This document shows, piece after piece, positions 12,024 to 24,185 of a DNA stretch of 64,000 nt (position 1 is the first letter of the stretch; each line of letters starts with the position of its first letter). Where the stretch lies: the NCBI GenBank assembly GCA_004335835.1, contig RWJK01000928.1:1-64000 (forward strand). Direction: 5' to 3'. Source of the DNA: Scenedesmus sp. ARA3 (Eukaryota > Chlorophyta > Chlorophyceae > Sphaeropleales > Scenedesmaceae). The notes beneath the pieces were generated by a model. The model made no database searches. It saw nothing but the letters and a program-made list of their open reading frames with translations, and was not told where the DNA came from. Both the position numbers and the translations under genes were made by a program.

Positions 12024-12927
12024 GCTGCTGCTGCAATGAATCTGATTGTCTTTATTGCTGGCTGCACGCCGCACACTCACAGTGTCCAGCGACTCCACTG
12101 CTATGTTGCGAGCCCGCAGGTAATCGTTCAGCTGCTGCGGCAGCGGCTGCATCTTTGCGCCGCAGCCCACCACCAGCACCTCAGGGGGAGGGTCCAGCAG
12201 GTCTAGGATGGCCAGGGTTTGGGGGTTTATGTCGGCAAAGGTTTGAACGTCCCATAACAGCCAGGTGTCGGGGAGGCACAGGATTGGCCCCTCCACCTGG
12301 GCGTTGTTGACTATGAAGGCGTGAGGCAGGTACCTGTGTGACAAACGTACGGCGATTAGCGGGCTCGATGGTGGCAGCTGATGCAGCGATGCATGGGCGT
12401 GAACGTCAGAAGTGTAGCAGCTGCTTGCGCATACGCAGTTGCTCGCAGCAAGGCCTGCATGGGAAGTACCAGTGCGCTGAATGATGTGCGCTGCAAAACA
12501 CGCCGCTTGGCCAGTGGTGCATGCTGCACGGCTGCATGCTACGTGCGGACAAGAAGGATGAAGCCACAACTGCAGCAATTCTCTCGCCAAATTCACACGC
12601 GAGCTGCTGCTGGCTTGCCACATCTTAGCGTTGCCCACCCCTGTAGGTTTGTCTTGCCAGCCTCATGTGCTATGACGCTTGAGAGTGTTGATGCTGCCCT
12701 GCAAGGGAATATAGACACATTGCTTCAGCTGTCAAGCACCTGAAGGTATACTTAAGGGTTTACCAGCACCAATGAAGCAGAGCTAAGTCTCAGCACCTTT
12801 GTTGAGTGCTGACAGCAGCAGCGGCAGCAGTAGCGGCAGCAGTAGCGGCAGCAGTAGTGCCAGAAGGCACCGCTGCTGCATAGCGCAGCAACACTGCTGG
12901 AAGTCTTGACAAGCAGCGTGCTGTCAT
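11615..12927 (-). CDS. NDUFAF3: Complex I assembly factor NDUFAF3 homologue (Mth938/DUF498 domain)
   Basis: Four exons on the minus strand, in transcript order 12927-12797, 12698-12639, 12333-12081 and 11722-11615, close in phase to 183 aa. The N-terminus MTARCLSRLPAVLLRYAAA... is an Arg/Ala-rich mitochondrial presequence. The Mth938-like domain follows: LPHAFIVNNAQVEGPILCLP, LLWDVQTFADINPQTL, LDPPPEVLVVGCG, LRARNIAVESLDT, then RNALSYFNFMNDEGRMVVGA and ALLPAGVGAG at the C-terminus. The order and the G-C-G, DTRNA and NDEGR motifs match plant and animal NDUFAF3, which acts with NDUFAF4 in early assembly of mitochondrial complex I. The exon-3 end is repeated in the following intron. The gene is divergent from the gene at 13272. 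Exons 1 and 2 are less certain than 3 and 4. Confidence 0.85.
11815..12125. repeat. Three tandem copies of the NDUFAF3 exon-3 end plus splice donor
   Basis: The junction ACTCACAGTGTCCAGCG...CCACTGCTATG (minus strand: NIAVESLDT followed by GTGAGT) occurs at about 11819, 11922 and 12075. The middle copy still reads YLRAPSIAVESLDT and the outer one PARNIAVEIVDT. Each copy keeps an intact donor. A (CTG)n tract separates copies two and three. Only the 12.08-kb copy fits the in-phase gene model. Confidence 0.9.
11977..12037. repeat. (CTG)n triplet run inside the NDUFAF3 intron
   Basis: A near-uninterrupted run of about 20 CTG units (one CTA interruption) lies between two copies of the duplicated exon end and accounts for most of their unequal spacing. 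Confidence 0.95.
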
Positions 12928-13271
12928 TGCTGTGAAATTGTATTAACAGCTGTTTGATAGGCGCGATAACAGAGACGAGGTTGCAAGGCCAAGGAGGATT
13001 GGATCAAGCACAAGTGCCAGGTTGTAAGGAAGCAGGGGCGGTGGGGTGCTGGCACTGGGGAGCTGTGCGTCCAAGCATGATATCAGACGTACGTATTAGC
13101 ACTTTCTGACCCGGCTTGGCCTACTTATTAAGTGTCAGTAGTGGTCACTCATCCTCACCCTGCACCCTGCACCCTGCCCTCACACCACTCTAGATGCTCT
13201 ATATGGACCTCTCAAGCGCGCTCGCAGAGTGCATTACAGGATTGTACACGTGTTTAAGTTATCATAGCAGC
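12928..13271. promoter_or_regulatory. Divergent promoter region, NDUFAF3 and CPF-motif gene
   Basis: About 344 bp separate the two start codons. CACCCTGCACCCTGC is a short direct repeat near 13160. No clear TATA box is seen. An in-frame ATG at 13194 could start the right-hand gene earlier. Confidence 0.5.
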
Positions 13272-15389
13272 ATGGAGGACACTGTGAGCGTAGCGATTCG
13301 CAAATGTCCCTTCCTGGCGAAGGTCGCAGCCCAAAACGGAACCGAGTACGCGAGAGGAATCGCGCTTGCGCCTACTCAAACCGTGCAACATATCAGTTTG
13401 CAGCCGGTTGGCGTGGATGCCGAGCAGCAGTATGAGGCCAGCTTCCAGCTGTTCCACGGGGCACACGGCATCGTGCCCCTGGTGGTGAAGCCCAAGAGCT
13501 CAGACGCAGTGCCAGCTGCTTCGGGATGCCCGTTCCACGCTGCTCAGCAGCGGGGGCCCTCGCCTGGTCTGCAGCCCTGCAGTTCCAAGCCTCCCCAGGC
13601 ACAGCCACGCACCCTGCCTCTGGCCACCATCAGCCTGTCTTTTGGATCCGGGGTGAGTTTTATGCATATCATGTTGCAGGATGTGCAGCCCGCGTATGCG
13701 TGATGGGTTGACGAGCTCGTTTGCTGAGTTCAGCACGTCACCCTCGACTGTCGAAGCTCGCACTCTAGATCGCGTCTTTGAAACTATATAACGGCCTCTT
13801 CACATTGTATTTGATCTTCTTTGGCGTTGGCTCCAGCCTCACATGCGATCTTGTTGTCTGTGCTGCTGCCTGCCTGCTTGCAGCACAACTTTGGTGATCT
13901 GCTGCGCAAGCAGCTGCAGAAGCACCAAGGCAATGGCAGCAAGCGCCAGCCTAGCAACCGGTCGCAGCACCCGCAGCAGCCGCAGCAGCCTTTGGGCTCC
14001 AGCAGCGGCAGCAGTCCAAGCCACGGCCCAGGGGGCGCATGCTCTGCATCAGGCAGCAGCAATCCTGGCAGCAGCGGCACAGGTGGCTTCAAGCCGCAGC
14101 GGCCTCTCACAGACCCGTGTGCTGGCAGCAGCAGCAGCAGCGGCGGTGCACCTCGTGCATCTGGCATAGGGCCAGGTCATGGGCCGCATCCAGCAGCAGC
14201 AGCAGGGCCATCGGCAGCAGGCCCTGCAGCACCACAGCTCGGCAGCAGCAACGGGGTGCATGGGGCAGGGGGCGGGGCAGGTGCCAGTGCTGGAGCTGGT
14301 AGGGGCGGCTGGTCAGCTCTGGGCAGCGGCAGCAGCAGCGGAGGCTTCAGTGCATTCAGCAGCAGCGCAGTAGGCCCCGCGCCATCTCCCTTCAGAGCTT
14401 CAGCAAGCAGCACCGCAAGCAGCAGCACCACCAGTGGCGGCGCCACTAACAGCAGTGTGCGCGGCCCTGGCAGTGCGCAAGGGAACGGCAGCAAGCTGTC
14501 AAGCAACAGCAGCAGCAACGGTGGCGGCAGCAGCAGCGGTGGGGCAGGGGGTCCACCTAGGCACCCTCGGCCCAGGGCAGGAGCTGGTCCTGCAAGCAAG
14601 GGCGGCAGTACAAGCAGTACAGACAGGATCGTAGGCAGTACAACTGGAGCTGCAGGTGCTGCTGCCACACCCGCCTGCCCCCTGCGCAAGTGGCTGGGCC
14701 CTGCAGCTGGCCTGATCTTCAATGAATACGACAAGCTGATCTGCCCACCGCCCATCGTTGCGGCTCGTGCTGCGCTGTCGCGCACGGCAGCAGTGCAGAG
14801 CCTGCGGCCGCAGCAGCTGCCAGTGAAGCTGGTTGCTGTGGCCGCAATCGCGGCAGCAACCAACTTGCCGTGCGGCGCGGTGCGCGAGCACTTTGAGAAG
14901 TTCAGCGTGGGCTGGTTCGTTGCGATCCACGCCACCATCCCTTTTGTGGCAATGCTTCGCAAGGCTGTGATCATGCCTAAGTACGCGATGATTGTCACGT
15001 TCGCGGCAGCGGTGATTGGGCAGGTCATCGGCTCGCGGCTGGAGCGAGCAAGGCTGGCGCAGCTGCAGCAGCAGGGCCTGCAGGACCCCCTGACAGCCTG
15101 GATGGCGCCACAGCAGAGCTCTGCTGATGTTCCAGCTGCAGTAGGCGCAGCGGCTGGCACTGCTGCGGCTGTCTCTGCAGTGCCAAGCAGCAGCAGTGAG
15201 GTGCAGCGCGGCGCAGGCTGGCGTGCGAAGCTGCTTGCAGGAGCGCGTGCTGGGCTTGCAGGACAGCAGGATGGCTCAGCGGCAGCAGCAGCGGCAGCGG
15301 CGCCGGGCTCGTGTGTCAGTGAGGCGGGCGGCAGGGCTGTGGTTGGGCTTGGCAGTTGGCTTCCACAGCTGCCTGTAGTGAAGGCATGA
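13272..15389 (+). CDS. CPF-motif protein with a conserved C-terminal membrane domain, function unknown
   Basis: Two exons (13272-13652, 13884-15389; phase 0) encode 628 aa. An in-frame ATG at 13194 could add 26 residues. The N-terminal region carries RKCPFLAKVAA (about residue 12) and SGCPFHAAQQRG (about 85), resembling heme-regulatory or Cys-Pro motifs. About 250 residues of Ser/Gly-rich low complexity follow. The C-terminal part is ordered: CPLRKWLGPAAGLIFNEYDK, then VAAIAAATNLPCGAVREHFEKFS..., WFVAIHATIPFVAMLRKAV, MPKYAMIVTFAAAVIGQVIG and SRLERARL, giving two or three membrane segments with invariant-looking NLPCG, EHFEKFS and MLRK motifs. I do not recognise a named family. Heme sensing is only a hypothesis from the CPF motifs. 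A TATATAA at about 13783 lies in the intron. Confidence 0.75.
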
Positions 15390-16845
15390 TGGCTGACACG
15401 CTGTTGCTGCTCGTTTGTTGCTCGCACCAGCAGGTTACTGCGGGGTTAAAGCAATGAAGCCACTTGGTTTTGAAATGACGATTGAGTGGTGGTGCGGCTG
15501 CGTTTGAGGCAGCTGCAGCAGCTTGCTTTGTTTGCAGCGTGCAGCGTGCTCGGGCGGTTAGCTGCAGGTCAGGTTGGCTTGGCTGCCATACGTTGAGTGT
15601 TGCAGCAGACTGTGACCCTTCAGTTATGGGAGGCGTTGGCCAGCGTATGTGGAAACGCGTGGACGCAGCCATTTTTTGTGTTGCAGCGTGCAGCACCTAG
15701 GGCTTATCTTGTTGAGGCCGTGTCATGTTTGTTGGTGACGGGCATCGTTGGTGACAGGCATTGTTTTAGGACAGGCGCAGTCATGCGTCGAGGTACATAG
15801 GCTGTTGATTGGCAGTTGCTTGCGTGTTGCTGTAATGCTGGCGCGCTTGGTGTTTGGCAGGCATGCATGTCCAGATGCAAGCATTGGTTGCACGTGCATC
15901 ACCTGGCTTATACACCTGCTCCAGACAGACATGCAGTTGCATGCAGGAGTTGGGGAGTTGGGAGAGGATGTACCCTGGTTGCATGCTTGGGTGTGCTCCA
16001 TGCATAATCAAACACATTCATGTTCAGAAACTGACATGGCGTGTTCTGTCGGTTGGTTTGCATGCGCACGTCTGGCTGTTGTTGGTTGTCTTGCATGCTT
16101 GCCTGGCGTGCCAGTTGTTGTTGACTCGGCATGCTTTCTGGATCAGACTGTATGTTTACGTTGAATTCACTGCATGCCTTGCTTCCATGTTTGCCGCGGC
16201 TGGTCGCTGTGGCCCTGCATGCAGACGGCACTGAGCAAGACAGCAGATGTGCCGGGCTCCGCTACTACCTGCAGCGAGTTTCGTTCCTTATGTCGCACGC
16301 TTGTTCTCTGCCCAGTTGCTTTGCACAGTGGTTCTGCTGTGGTTGAGCAGTATCGCATATGCAGCGGTCACTGCCTGCACAGTGCAGGCCGTGGTGGCGT
16401 GCAGAGTGTTTGTTGCTGGTGCACCAGAGTGGCCGATGCAGCCAGCCTCTGTTGGACAGGAACTGTTGTGCTGTGCGGCGTTGGCTGCCTCTGCTGGTGA
16501 TGTGTTGTGATCACTACTTGATGAGGTTTTGGTTGCGACCCTCAACTTTTGCTCTGCTTGTGTAGCTGCTGTAACAAGCACAGCTTGATGTCTGCAAGGC
16601 TTGGTCAACAGGGCATCATGCGCTGTTTACATCACGTCAGCTTGGTACTACAAGACTAGTAGTCTGCTGAGCTAGCCTGCTAGCCTGATCCTCACAGGCG
16701 CAACTTGCTTGCTGAGCCAGCCTGCCAGCCTGAGCTTTATGAACGGCGTGGCAGTGCTGCCTCAACGCCACGTCAGATGCATCTTGTAATGTACAGAAAC
16801 ACGGTTCTATGCGCTGCACAGATCATTGCGCAAGAACCTGCGACG
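15390..16845. other. Convergent intergenic region
   Basis: It separates the 3' ends of the CPF-motif gene (+) and the exonuclease (-). TGTAA at about 15831 is a candidate polyadenylation signal. I see no other gene. Confidence 0.45.
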
Positions 16846-16850
16846 TTACA
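16846..16850 (-). terminator. TGTAA polyadenylation signal of the exonuclease gene
   Basis: TTACA on the plus strand is TGTAA on the gene strand, 46 bp after the stop at 16897. Confidence 0.5.
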
Positions 16851-16896
16851 GATCATCCGTTTCAGTTGTCAGCTGTCCACCCCAACAGCACCCCAG

Positions 16897-17182
16897 CTAC
16901 AGCTTCAGCACTTGCAGGCAGTTCAGCGTGACGCCCACACACTTGCTGTTGGCCCATACGCTGCAGGGGCACAGCAGCACACTCACAGCGCAGCCGGCAG
17001 GCAGCAGCTGCTGCAGCGCAGCCTCTGCTGCTTGTGACTGTGGGCTTGGCACTGGCAGCACGGCTGGCATGCTGCTGCTGCTGCTGCTGCTGCCGCCATG
17101 CTGCTGCTGCAGGATGACAGGGCCTGGTTTAGAGCAGGGCAGCCTCACCTGCAAGCTGGCACCTGATAGGCAGGTGAACAGC

Positions 17183-17215
<33 letters not shown>

Positions 17216-18297
17216 TGCTGCTGCTGCTGCTGCTGGGTTTGACCTCTGTGCAACAGGGCCGTGAGGCTGTCTACTGCTGCTGCCAGCTGCCGCACGTGCT
17301 GCTGCTGCGCGCGGCTGGCTCCTTTGAGGAGCAGGGTCGCTGCAGCTGCGGCTGCTGACGTTGATGCTGCCTTCTCGTCAATGCTGCTGTTGCGCAGCCT
17401 GCAAGCAAAGAGGTGCAGTTCACCGTTGAAGAGGTGCAGTCGACTGATGCATGTCAGAGCCAAGATCAGGTGGCCACGTACGTGCACAATGAGCTGCGCA
17501 CCATGCATCGCCCTTCCTCGTTGCGCACTGGCGAGTTTCTTTCTTTGGTAGCAGGTGGTGTGCATATGTGCACGTACACAAGTGCAGCTGGCAGACACCA
17601 CACATGCCGTCCGCTGCATGCTGCTGCCCTGACTGCCGGCAGCTCAAACACAATGCAGCATTGCTTGCAGGTGAACGGTTGTGCATTTACCATGCCTAAA
17701 ACTGTCATATTACAATGCACAACGCCACAAGCTCCTCCTCAACAGTCCCCACATATCAGAGCAAACAAACACCCGAGACAAGATCTCACCTCAGCTCCTT
17801 TGACACTTGCAGCCCTTCCAGCAGCAGCACCACAGGCAGCCCCTGGGGACCCAGCAGCACATCCTGAAAGAACGAGTCAGCCTTGCCAGCTACTGCAGCA
17901 CCCAGCCGCAGCGATGCAGCGCTGCTGCTGCTGCTGCCGCTGGCCTGAGCCAGCTGCACAAAAGCAGCTGAAGTAAGCACCGGCACAGACCTGCCACGCA
18001 GCGTTATCACGTGGCCAGACAGCACATCGGGCGCGAGCCCAGCCGCTGCTGCTGCTGCTGCTGCTGCCTCTGCGGGTGGTGAGCCAGTTGATGGTGTGTT
18101 ACAAGCTGGCGTTAGTGCCGATGTCAATACTGACCGCTGCTGCCGAGACTGGATCTGGCTTGGCGGTGTGCTGTAACGCTGTGAGCTCAGGCCGGCAACA
18201 GCAGCAGCGGCAGCCTCAACAGCCTCTTCATCTGACACAAACACCATATCAGCAGCTGCTGCTGGCCCTGCTGCTGCTGGCGCTGCTGCTGCTGCTG

Positions 18298-18331
<34 letters not shown>

Positions 18332-18663
18332 GGCACGTGGCTTGCTGTCCACCCCTGCCTCATCCTCGTCCTCCAATTCTACTAGCGCGGCTGCAGCTAC
18401 TGCTGCCGCTGCTGATGACGTAGCACTGCTCCCGCTGGCCGCTCTGCTCTGCCGGCTGCTGCTGCTGCTGCTAGCCCTGCCGCTGCCATGACCCCTGCCT
18501 CTTTCAGTAGCCCTGCCGCTGCTGGTGCTGCCTCTGCTCCGCCCACCACCTGCCTGCATTGAGACTTCACTGGCACCCCGCTCCGCAGCGGTCGCTGCTA
18601 CTGCTACTGCTGCAACAACAGCGCGGACACCATATGACCCTACAGGGCCCTCATTTCCCTCCT

Positions 18664-18717
<54 letters not shown>

Positions 18718-19435
18718 TTGCCTTGGCCGCCTGCGCGCCACGAGCCTTGGCTGCAGCAGCATCGCCAAAGCTGGCCAGCTTCCTGGGCAGCAGCGCCTCA
18801 TCCAGGCCGCTGCCGGCCTGGCTGGCTGCCCAGCGCAGCAGCAGCGGCAGCATCAGCGCCAGCTGCTGCGCATCTGCCAGGGCCCTGTGGCACACTGCAG
18901 GTGCGGCGCCTAGGAAGTGCTCCACAACAGTGGCTGCGTCAGCAGGCAGCAGCAGCAGCAGCAGCAGGAGGAGCAGCAGCAGCAGAAACAGCAGCAGCAG
19001 CAGCAGCAGCGGCACGAGGTGCGCACAGCTCAAGCAATGCTCCTAAGCAGCAGAAGCCACCGCCTCGAGTGTAGCTTGTGTTGGGTGTATTGGGTGTTAC
19101 AATCAGCGAAGTACTGCTCTTTGGCAGCCCTGCACAGCTGTACTACAATCTGCTGCTTATAACGTAGGCGGCTACACAGTGTGAGTGCCCGCAGCAACCT
19201 CCTTGCATGCAAGCCTTGCTGCAGCTGCTGCTGCACTCACCTTGCTGCAGGTTGGGTAGGCCTGCCTGCTGTTTCAGCTGCAGCCGCCGCACCAGTACCA
19301 AACTGTCCAGCACCAGCACTCCTGCAGGAAGCTGACAGCAACAGCTGCTGCTGCTGCTGCACATGCCGTTGCTGTGACGCCTGCAGCCCCTGCTGCTACC
19401 TCCAGCACCGCACTCACAACCTGCAGTGGATGTAC

Positions 19436-19470
<35 letters not shown>

Positions 19471-20685
19471 GCCCGCACCAGGCATGCTGCGAGCATCTTG
19501 AAGTCAAAAGTAAAGCCGTTGTGTGCCGCCAGCACGGGCTGCGCCCCGGGTGGCGTGTAGTGGGCCATGAAGGCCAGCAAGCCTGCCCAGGCTGACGGCA
19601 GCTGCGGCACGCCTGGCTGGCGCAGCTCGGCATCGGTGATGCCTTGAGGCAGCAGCAGCAGCAGCAGGTGGCAGCAGGTGGCAGCAGGTATAAGCAGAAG
19701 CATTCGCTGGTTGCATTTCACGCAGCACGCTGGGGTTGTTTCGGATGCATGCACCAAAGCATCTGCGACCTTTTCTTGGTGTGTCGCCGCCTGCGCCCAC
19801 TCAGCTTCCCTTGCCACAGGCAGCGCACAATTATCCTTGTAGAGATATGCCCACCACAAAGCCAGTTCCTACAACCTCGCTAATGCACCAGCCTGCATTT
19901 TCAACCTACCATGTGCGTCAAATGCTCTCTGTGCGCTCTTCTTGTAGGGTGCTGGCCGCACAAGGCTGCTCCAGCTGCTGCCGCTTACCACATCCACTGC
20001 TGCCATCTCAATGATGGCGTCATACTCTTGGCTCAGGCCTGTGGTCTCCAGGTCAAACGTGAAGAGCCGGTACTGCTGCTGCTGCTGCGCAGCGGTCGGC
20101 AGGTGTGCTGCTGCATGGCTGCAGCCTGCTGCTGTTGCTGCTGGTTCTGGTGAGTCCGCATGGTGCCTGCAGGAAATGCACAAGGTTAGGTGTTCAATAT
20201 GTTGAGTTCTTTGCAGGTGCTGCTGATGCAGTGCTGGCTTGCTGTCATACCATGTTGGGCCTGTGCATGTGTGGGTCATATGGGCACAGGCCCATCCCTT
20301 GCAGGGGCATGCCACAGAATGCAAAAAGCTCTTACAAACAAGGAGTGCACCGTCCATCGTGAAACGCACAGGCATGGGTCAGAACTAGAACTAGAAACAG
20401 ACAATCTGCTGCTCATGCAGTTGATAGCATCGATTGATGTGTGAGTACTCACTCGAGTACACACCTGGCGCGTGTGACCACCTGCGCTGCTGCAGGTGAC
20501 AGATGCAGACCCTCAAGCCTGTCAGCAAGACCCACAGCGACATCCTGCGTTGTTAAGGACGGAGTACAGCAATCATCCGCCTGCGTAGAGAACAGCCAGA
20601 TTGAGTTTGGCCTGTGAAGCAGCTGCTGCTCCACCTTCCTTCTGCCGCTGTTGGCACTCACCAGCTGCCTGAAGAGTGCATCCAT
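16897..20685 (-). CDS. DEDDh 3'-5' exonuclease with a long low-complexity extension
   Basis: Five exons in transcript order (20685-20465, 20166-19910, 19642-19241, 18933-17790, 17398-16897) close in phase to 841 aa. All DEDDh motifs are present in order: Exo I LFTFDLETTGLS, then AHGITDAEL across an intron, Exo II VLAAHNGFTFDFKML, and Exo III CHRALADAQQLALML with the catalytic His/Asp. This is the fold of DNA polymerase III epsilon, RNase T and TREX enzymes and predicts metal-dependent 3'-5' DNA or RNA degradation. The core is followed by about 350 residues of Ala/Ser-rich sequence and a C-terminal region (HVITLRGRSVPVLTSAAFVQ, DSFFQDVLLG) of unknown role. The first exon (MDALFRQLVSANSGRRKVEQ) may be an organelle-targeting peptide and is the least certain part. 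Long CAG tracts lie in exons 3-5. Confidence 0.85.
17186..17236. repeat. (CTG)n run, poly-Gln on the minus strand
   Basis: It encodes an interrupted poly-Gln stretch in the last exonuclease exon. Confidence 0.9.
18250..18335. repeat. (GCT)n/(CTG)n run, poly-Ala in the exonuclease extension
   Basis: The triplet run is read on the minus strand as Ala with few interruptions. A second one lies at 18662-18716. Confidence 0.9.
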
Positions 20686-21532
20686 TACCAAAGTAGACGT
20701 ACAAGTATATGGTAAAACAGTACTAACTGCCAGAAAAGCTCTTGGAGTCCGTCGGACAACCGTGTGCGTGCTCTGTGCTGTGCTTCGGTTCGACACCTTG
20801 AAATGCGCAGGTGTGTGATGCGCTACGCACCACTACAACAATTTTATAGCCTGGAAATACACCTTAAAATGTGCTTGCAAGCCATGCAAGGAGACACAAC
20901 ATGACGAGGTGTCAGTAACAGTGTTGGCGCTCACCTGCCACGTAGGACCTGGAGAGGTCCCTGCAGCAGTGCAGCACCAGGTTCCTGCTGCCGGATTGAG
21001 CGAGCAGCCGTGCAAATGTGCTGCCAGGCTGTGCAGGGCTCACAAGAATACACTGCAGAAGCCACAGACAACACAGGAGAACTTGCGTGGCACTTGCTGC
21101 ACACACAACCCGTGGTATACCAGGATATCAGGTACGAACCTGAGGCACCAGGAGCTCGCCTCAACCCTACCCATCACTCTTGAAGCCCAACCCAACCCGC
21201 CAGCAGCACATACATCATCCGTGATGGAAACCACCAAATTTGAGAGAGGATAGTTACATGTGGGTCCTGGCACCATCTCCTCATCAAAAATAGAGGGAAA
21301 GACAGATACAATTGCCTTTCTCAGCATCATTTCCATCACATGTGTCGTAGCTGTACGCCATGGCGAGGACGACCATCCAATGTTGTCAGGTAAACTGCTG
21401 CTTGTTGTCGGAAGTGGTTGGGTGCATTCACGGTGCACATTGCCAAGCATATCGCTAAGGTATACGAAAGAAACTGCTCAAAGAGCTTGAATTTGATCCA
21501 CACCCACATCAGCCTGCAGCAATCGCAGCAGC
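20686..21532. promoter_or_regulatory. Divergent region between the exonuclease and MYND genes
   Basis: These 847 bp separate two start codons. They hold a copy, at about 21245-21274, of a 25-30-bp dispersed repeat (ACATGTGGGTCCTGGCAC core) that also occurs twice at the aquaporin 3' end. No other gene is evident. Confidence 0.5.
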
Positions 21533-21800
21533 ATGCAGCGACCTTTGGAGCTGTTTTCGCCTGCGGAAGTAATCAACGTACTGGAGGATCTCGCAGCAGG
21601 TGACATTGAAGGCTTTGGCAGGCTGCAGCCGAGGCTGTACAGAGCTTTGCCAATGGCCCCGGTGCCAGCAGGGGAGCACCCCTATTTGGCCATGGCTGTA
21701 GACAGCGTCCGCGACATGTTAACACTGTTGAACGCCGCGGCTAAAGCGACTAGCAAAGGCTTGACATTGGTTTCGGAGAGCGCCAGCAGCAGTAACAGCA

Positions 21801-21852
<52 letters not shown>

Positions 21853-22328
21853 CAGGTCAGCATACACGCAGGGGCTTGCGTGCATAGCACGATGCTGTGA
21901 AGCAGTAGCAAGCTTGATGTACTCAAGCATCCGAACAGGAGTGGACGGCAACAACAACAGGCGTGCTCAGGTGCAAGCTGCTGTAGCAGTACAGTCAGCA
22001 GGTGCGCAACACAGCACGCATGCAGCAGCTTGAAGATGCTATGCGCAGCTGTTGCTGCAGCGCAACTTCTGTTGGGTGTGACAGGAGGTCCACTTGAGCG
22101 GCATAATTCAAGCAACGCAGCACAGCATGCAAAGGCAGCACTTCACCACTGCATGAAGAAACACGGCATGATTATCTGCTTGTATTGTGTGATACGCAGA
22201 GCGTACTAACAAGTCTGTCAAAGTCACTGCATTTTCCAACAAAATTTCATGCTGTTCAACTTTGGTGATGCTGTGCAGGGCTGCTTGTCGCCCTGCCTGC
22301 CGCATGCACCTCAACAACATATCTGCTT

Positions 22329-22387
<59 letters not shown>

Positions 22388-23176
22388 CCCACAGCATGCC
22401 AGTGCTGTAGTGGGGCTAGCAGCGGCAGAGCTGAAGCTGGTACATGTCTTGGCACTCTTGTGGCCAACAGGCAGCAGCAGCAGCAGCTGGCTCAGCAGCA
22501 GCACCCAGCTACGCAATGCTGCCCTGCCTGCTGTCCACCTAGCTGTGGCAGTGCTGGCGAATGCGGCAGGTCCGCAGGAGATCTACGCTGCTCTGAACTT
22601 CGCAATAGAGCTCTGCAAAGGCATGAGTGCAGAGAACAGCAGGTCTTCTGCTGAGCTACTGCCTGCAGATGAGGGAGACAACAGTGCGGCGCTGCCGATG
22701 CAGCAGCTGCAGCGGTCGACAGAGCTGCTGCGGCTGCTTGCTTCTGCGCATGCTCTTCGTGTGCAGCATCTGGCGTGCTTGCAATGCAGCAGTGGCAGCG
22801 GCGGTCAGCCTGCCAGTGGCAGCAGCGCACAGCTGCAGACAGCAGAGGCAGCAGCGGCAGCATGGACCAGTGGTACTGCTGGCAGCAGCGCTACAGCGCA
22901 GCTGCTGTGTGCGGCTGGCTTTCCGCAAGTGCAGCATGTGCTGGCGTCCCCAGCTGCCCTGGCTGCTGCTCTTGCCCAGCCAGCAAAGGTCGCAGACACA
23001 GAGACTGTGTTGAGGCTGATCGTACAAGTGCTGCAGCGCGTGTGGTACAGCATGCCACTGCCCGAGCACGACAGCGACAGCGGCAGCATCAGCAGTGGGG
23101 ACAGCAGTGACAGCACTGACTGCCCTCACGCAACAAGCAGCAGCGAGTCTGTCTGCGGCAGCCCTTGCGCCGATGC

Positions 23177-23211
<35 letters not shown>

Positions 23212-24104
23212 CACAGGGCTTACTTCAAAACCTCTTGCAGCCGTGGGCCCTGGTTGCAGTGCAGGCAGTGCTGCTAGTAAACAGCACCATCTGCAAGGTA
23301 GTCAGCATGTATGCACTGCAGCAGCAGCTGCTGATGCTCTCAGAGCAGGGCGGACACCTGCACACTGTCGTGAAGCAGAGCCTGCTGCAGCCGGTGCTGC
23401 TGCAGCTGCTGCCGCATCTGCAGCAAGTGCTGGCCGACCCATCCAGCAGGACTCGGGAGAGCGGCAGCGAAGGCAGCATGCTTGAAGAAAACTTGGCAAA
23501 GCTGCTGCTGCAGCTGGCAGAGGGAGGTAGGGCCCAGACAAATGACAGCGGGCTGCCCCATGGACACATGCTGTTGCGTATCGTATTTCATCGGAGACGT
23601 GCTGTTCTGTATGGTTTTCTTGTGGAGACATGCTGTTGTGTGGCGTTAGTATGGAATGGCTCCTGGGAAAGCATTGCTGCAGGTAGCACAAAACGCGACA
23701 CCTCCCGATCTGGTAATCGCTGCTTCAGTCACCATAGGCTCCTGTTTTTGTCCTGCCTTCATTGCATTTCATTTGTCATTTCATTTGTCATTTCATTTGT
23801 CATTTCATTTGTCATTTCATTTGTCCTGCCTTCATTGCATTCATGGCAAACGCTGCACTGATTTTCCTTACTACAGACGCCCCTAAAAGCAATGTAGTTT
23901 GGTGACCAAGCTACACGCTTCAGTTCCAGAGGCAACCTCACAGAGTGGCATCTGCATACTGATAAGGCGGTGCTCCAATGTTGCCGCTCCACTGACCTGC
24001 AATTACCAGATGATCAATTCTGCAAAACTGGTTTGCCTGCAGATGGGCAGTACCGCACTGGCCTCTTTGCCATGAGCATCGGCGGCGGCGGCAGCAGCAG
24101 CAGT

Positions 24105-24185
<81 letters not shown>

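Noticed and set aside
13781..13842. TATATAA followed by ATG, suggesting a second gene start inside the CPF-motif gene
   Set aside because: The ATG at 13842 is in the wrong frame, and the membrane-domain frame has no ATG before it. Splicing from the CPF exon closes in phase.
14177..15427. A 416-codon minus-strand frame opposite the CPF-motif gene
   Set aside because: It mirrors the Ser/Gly/Ala repeats of the sense gene. The sense strand has ordered membrane motifs and matching splice phases.
20780..20805. GGTTCGACACC, another B-box-like word
   Set aside because: No cloverleaf can be drawn from the flanks. It lies in a promoter region and looks like chance.
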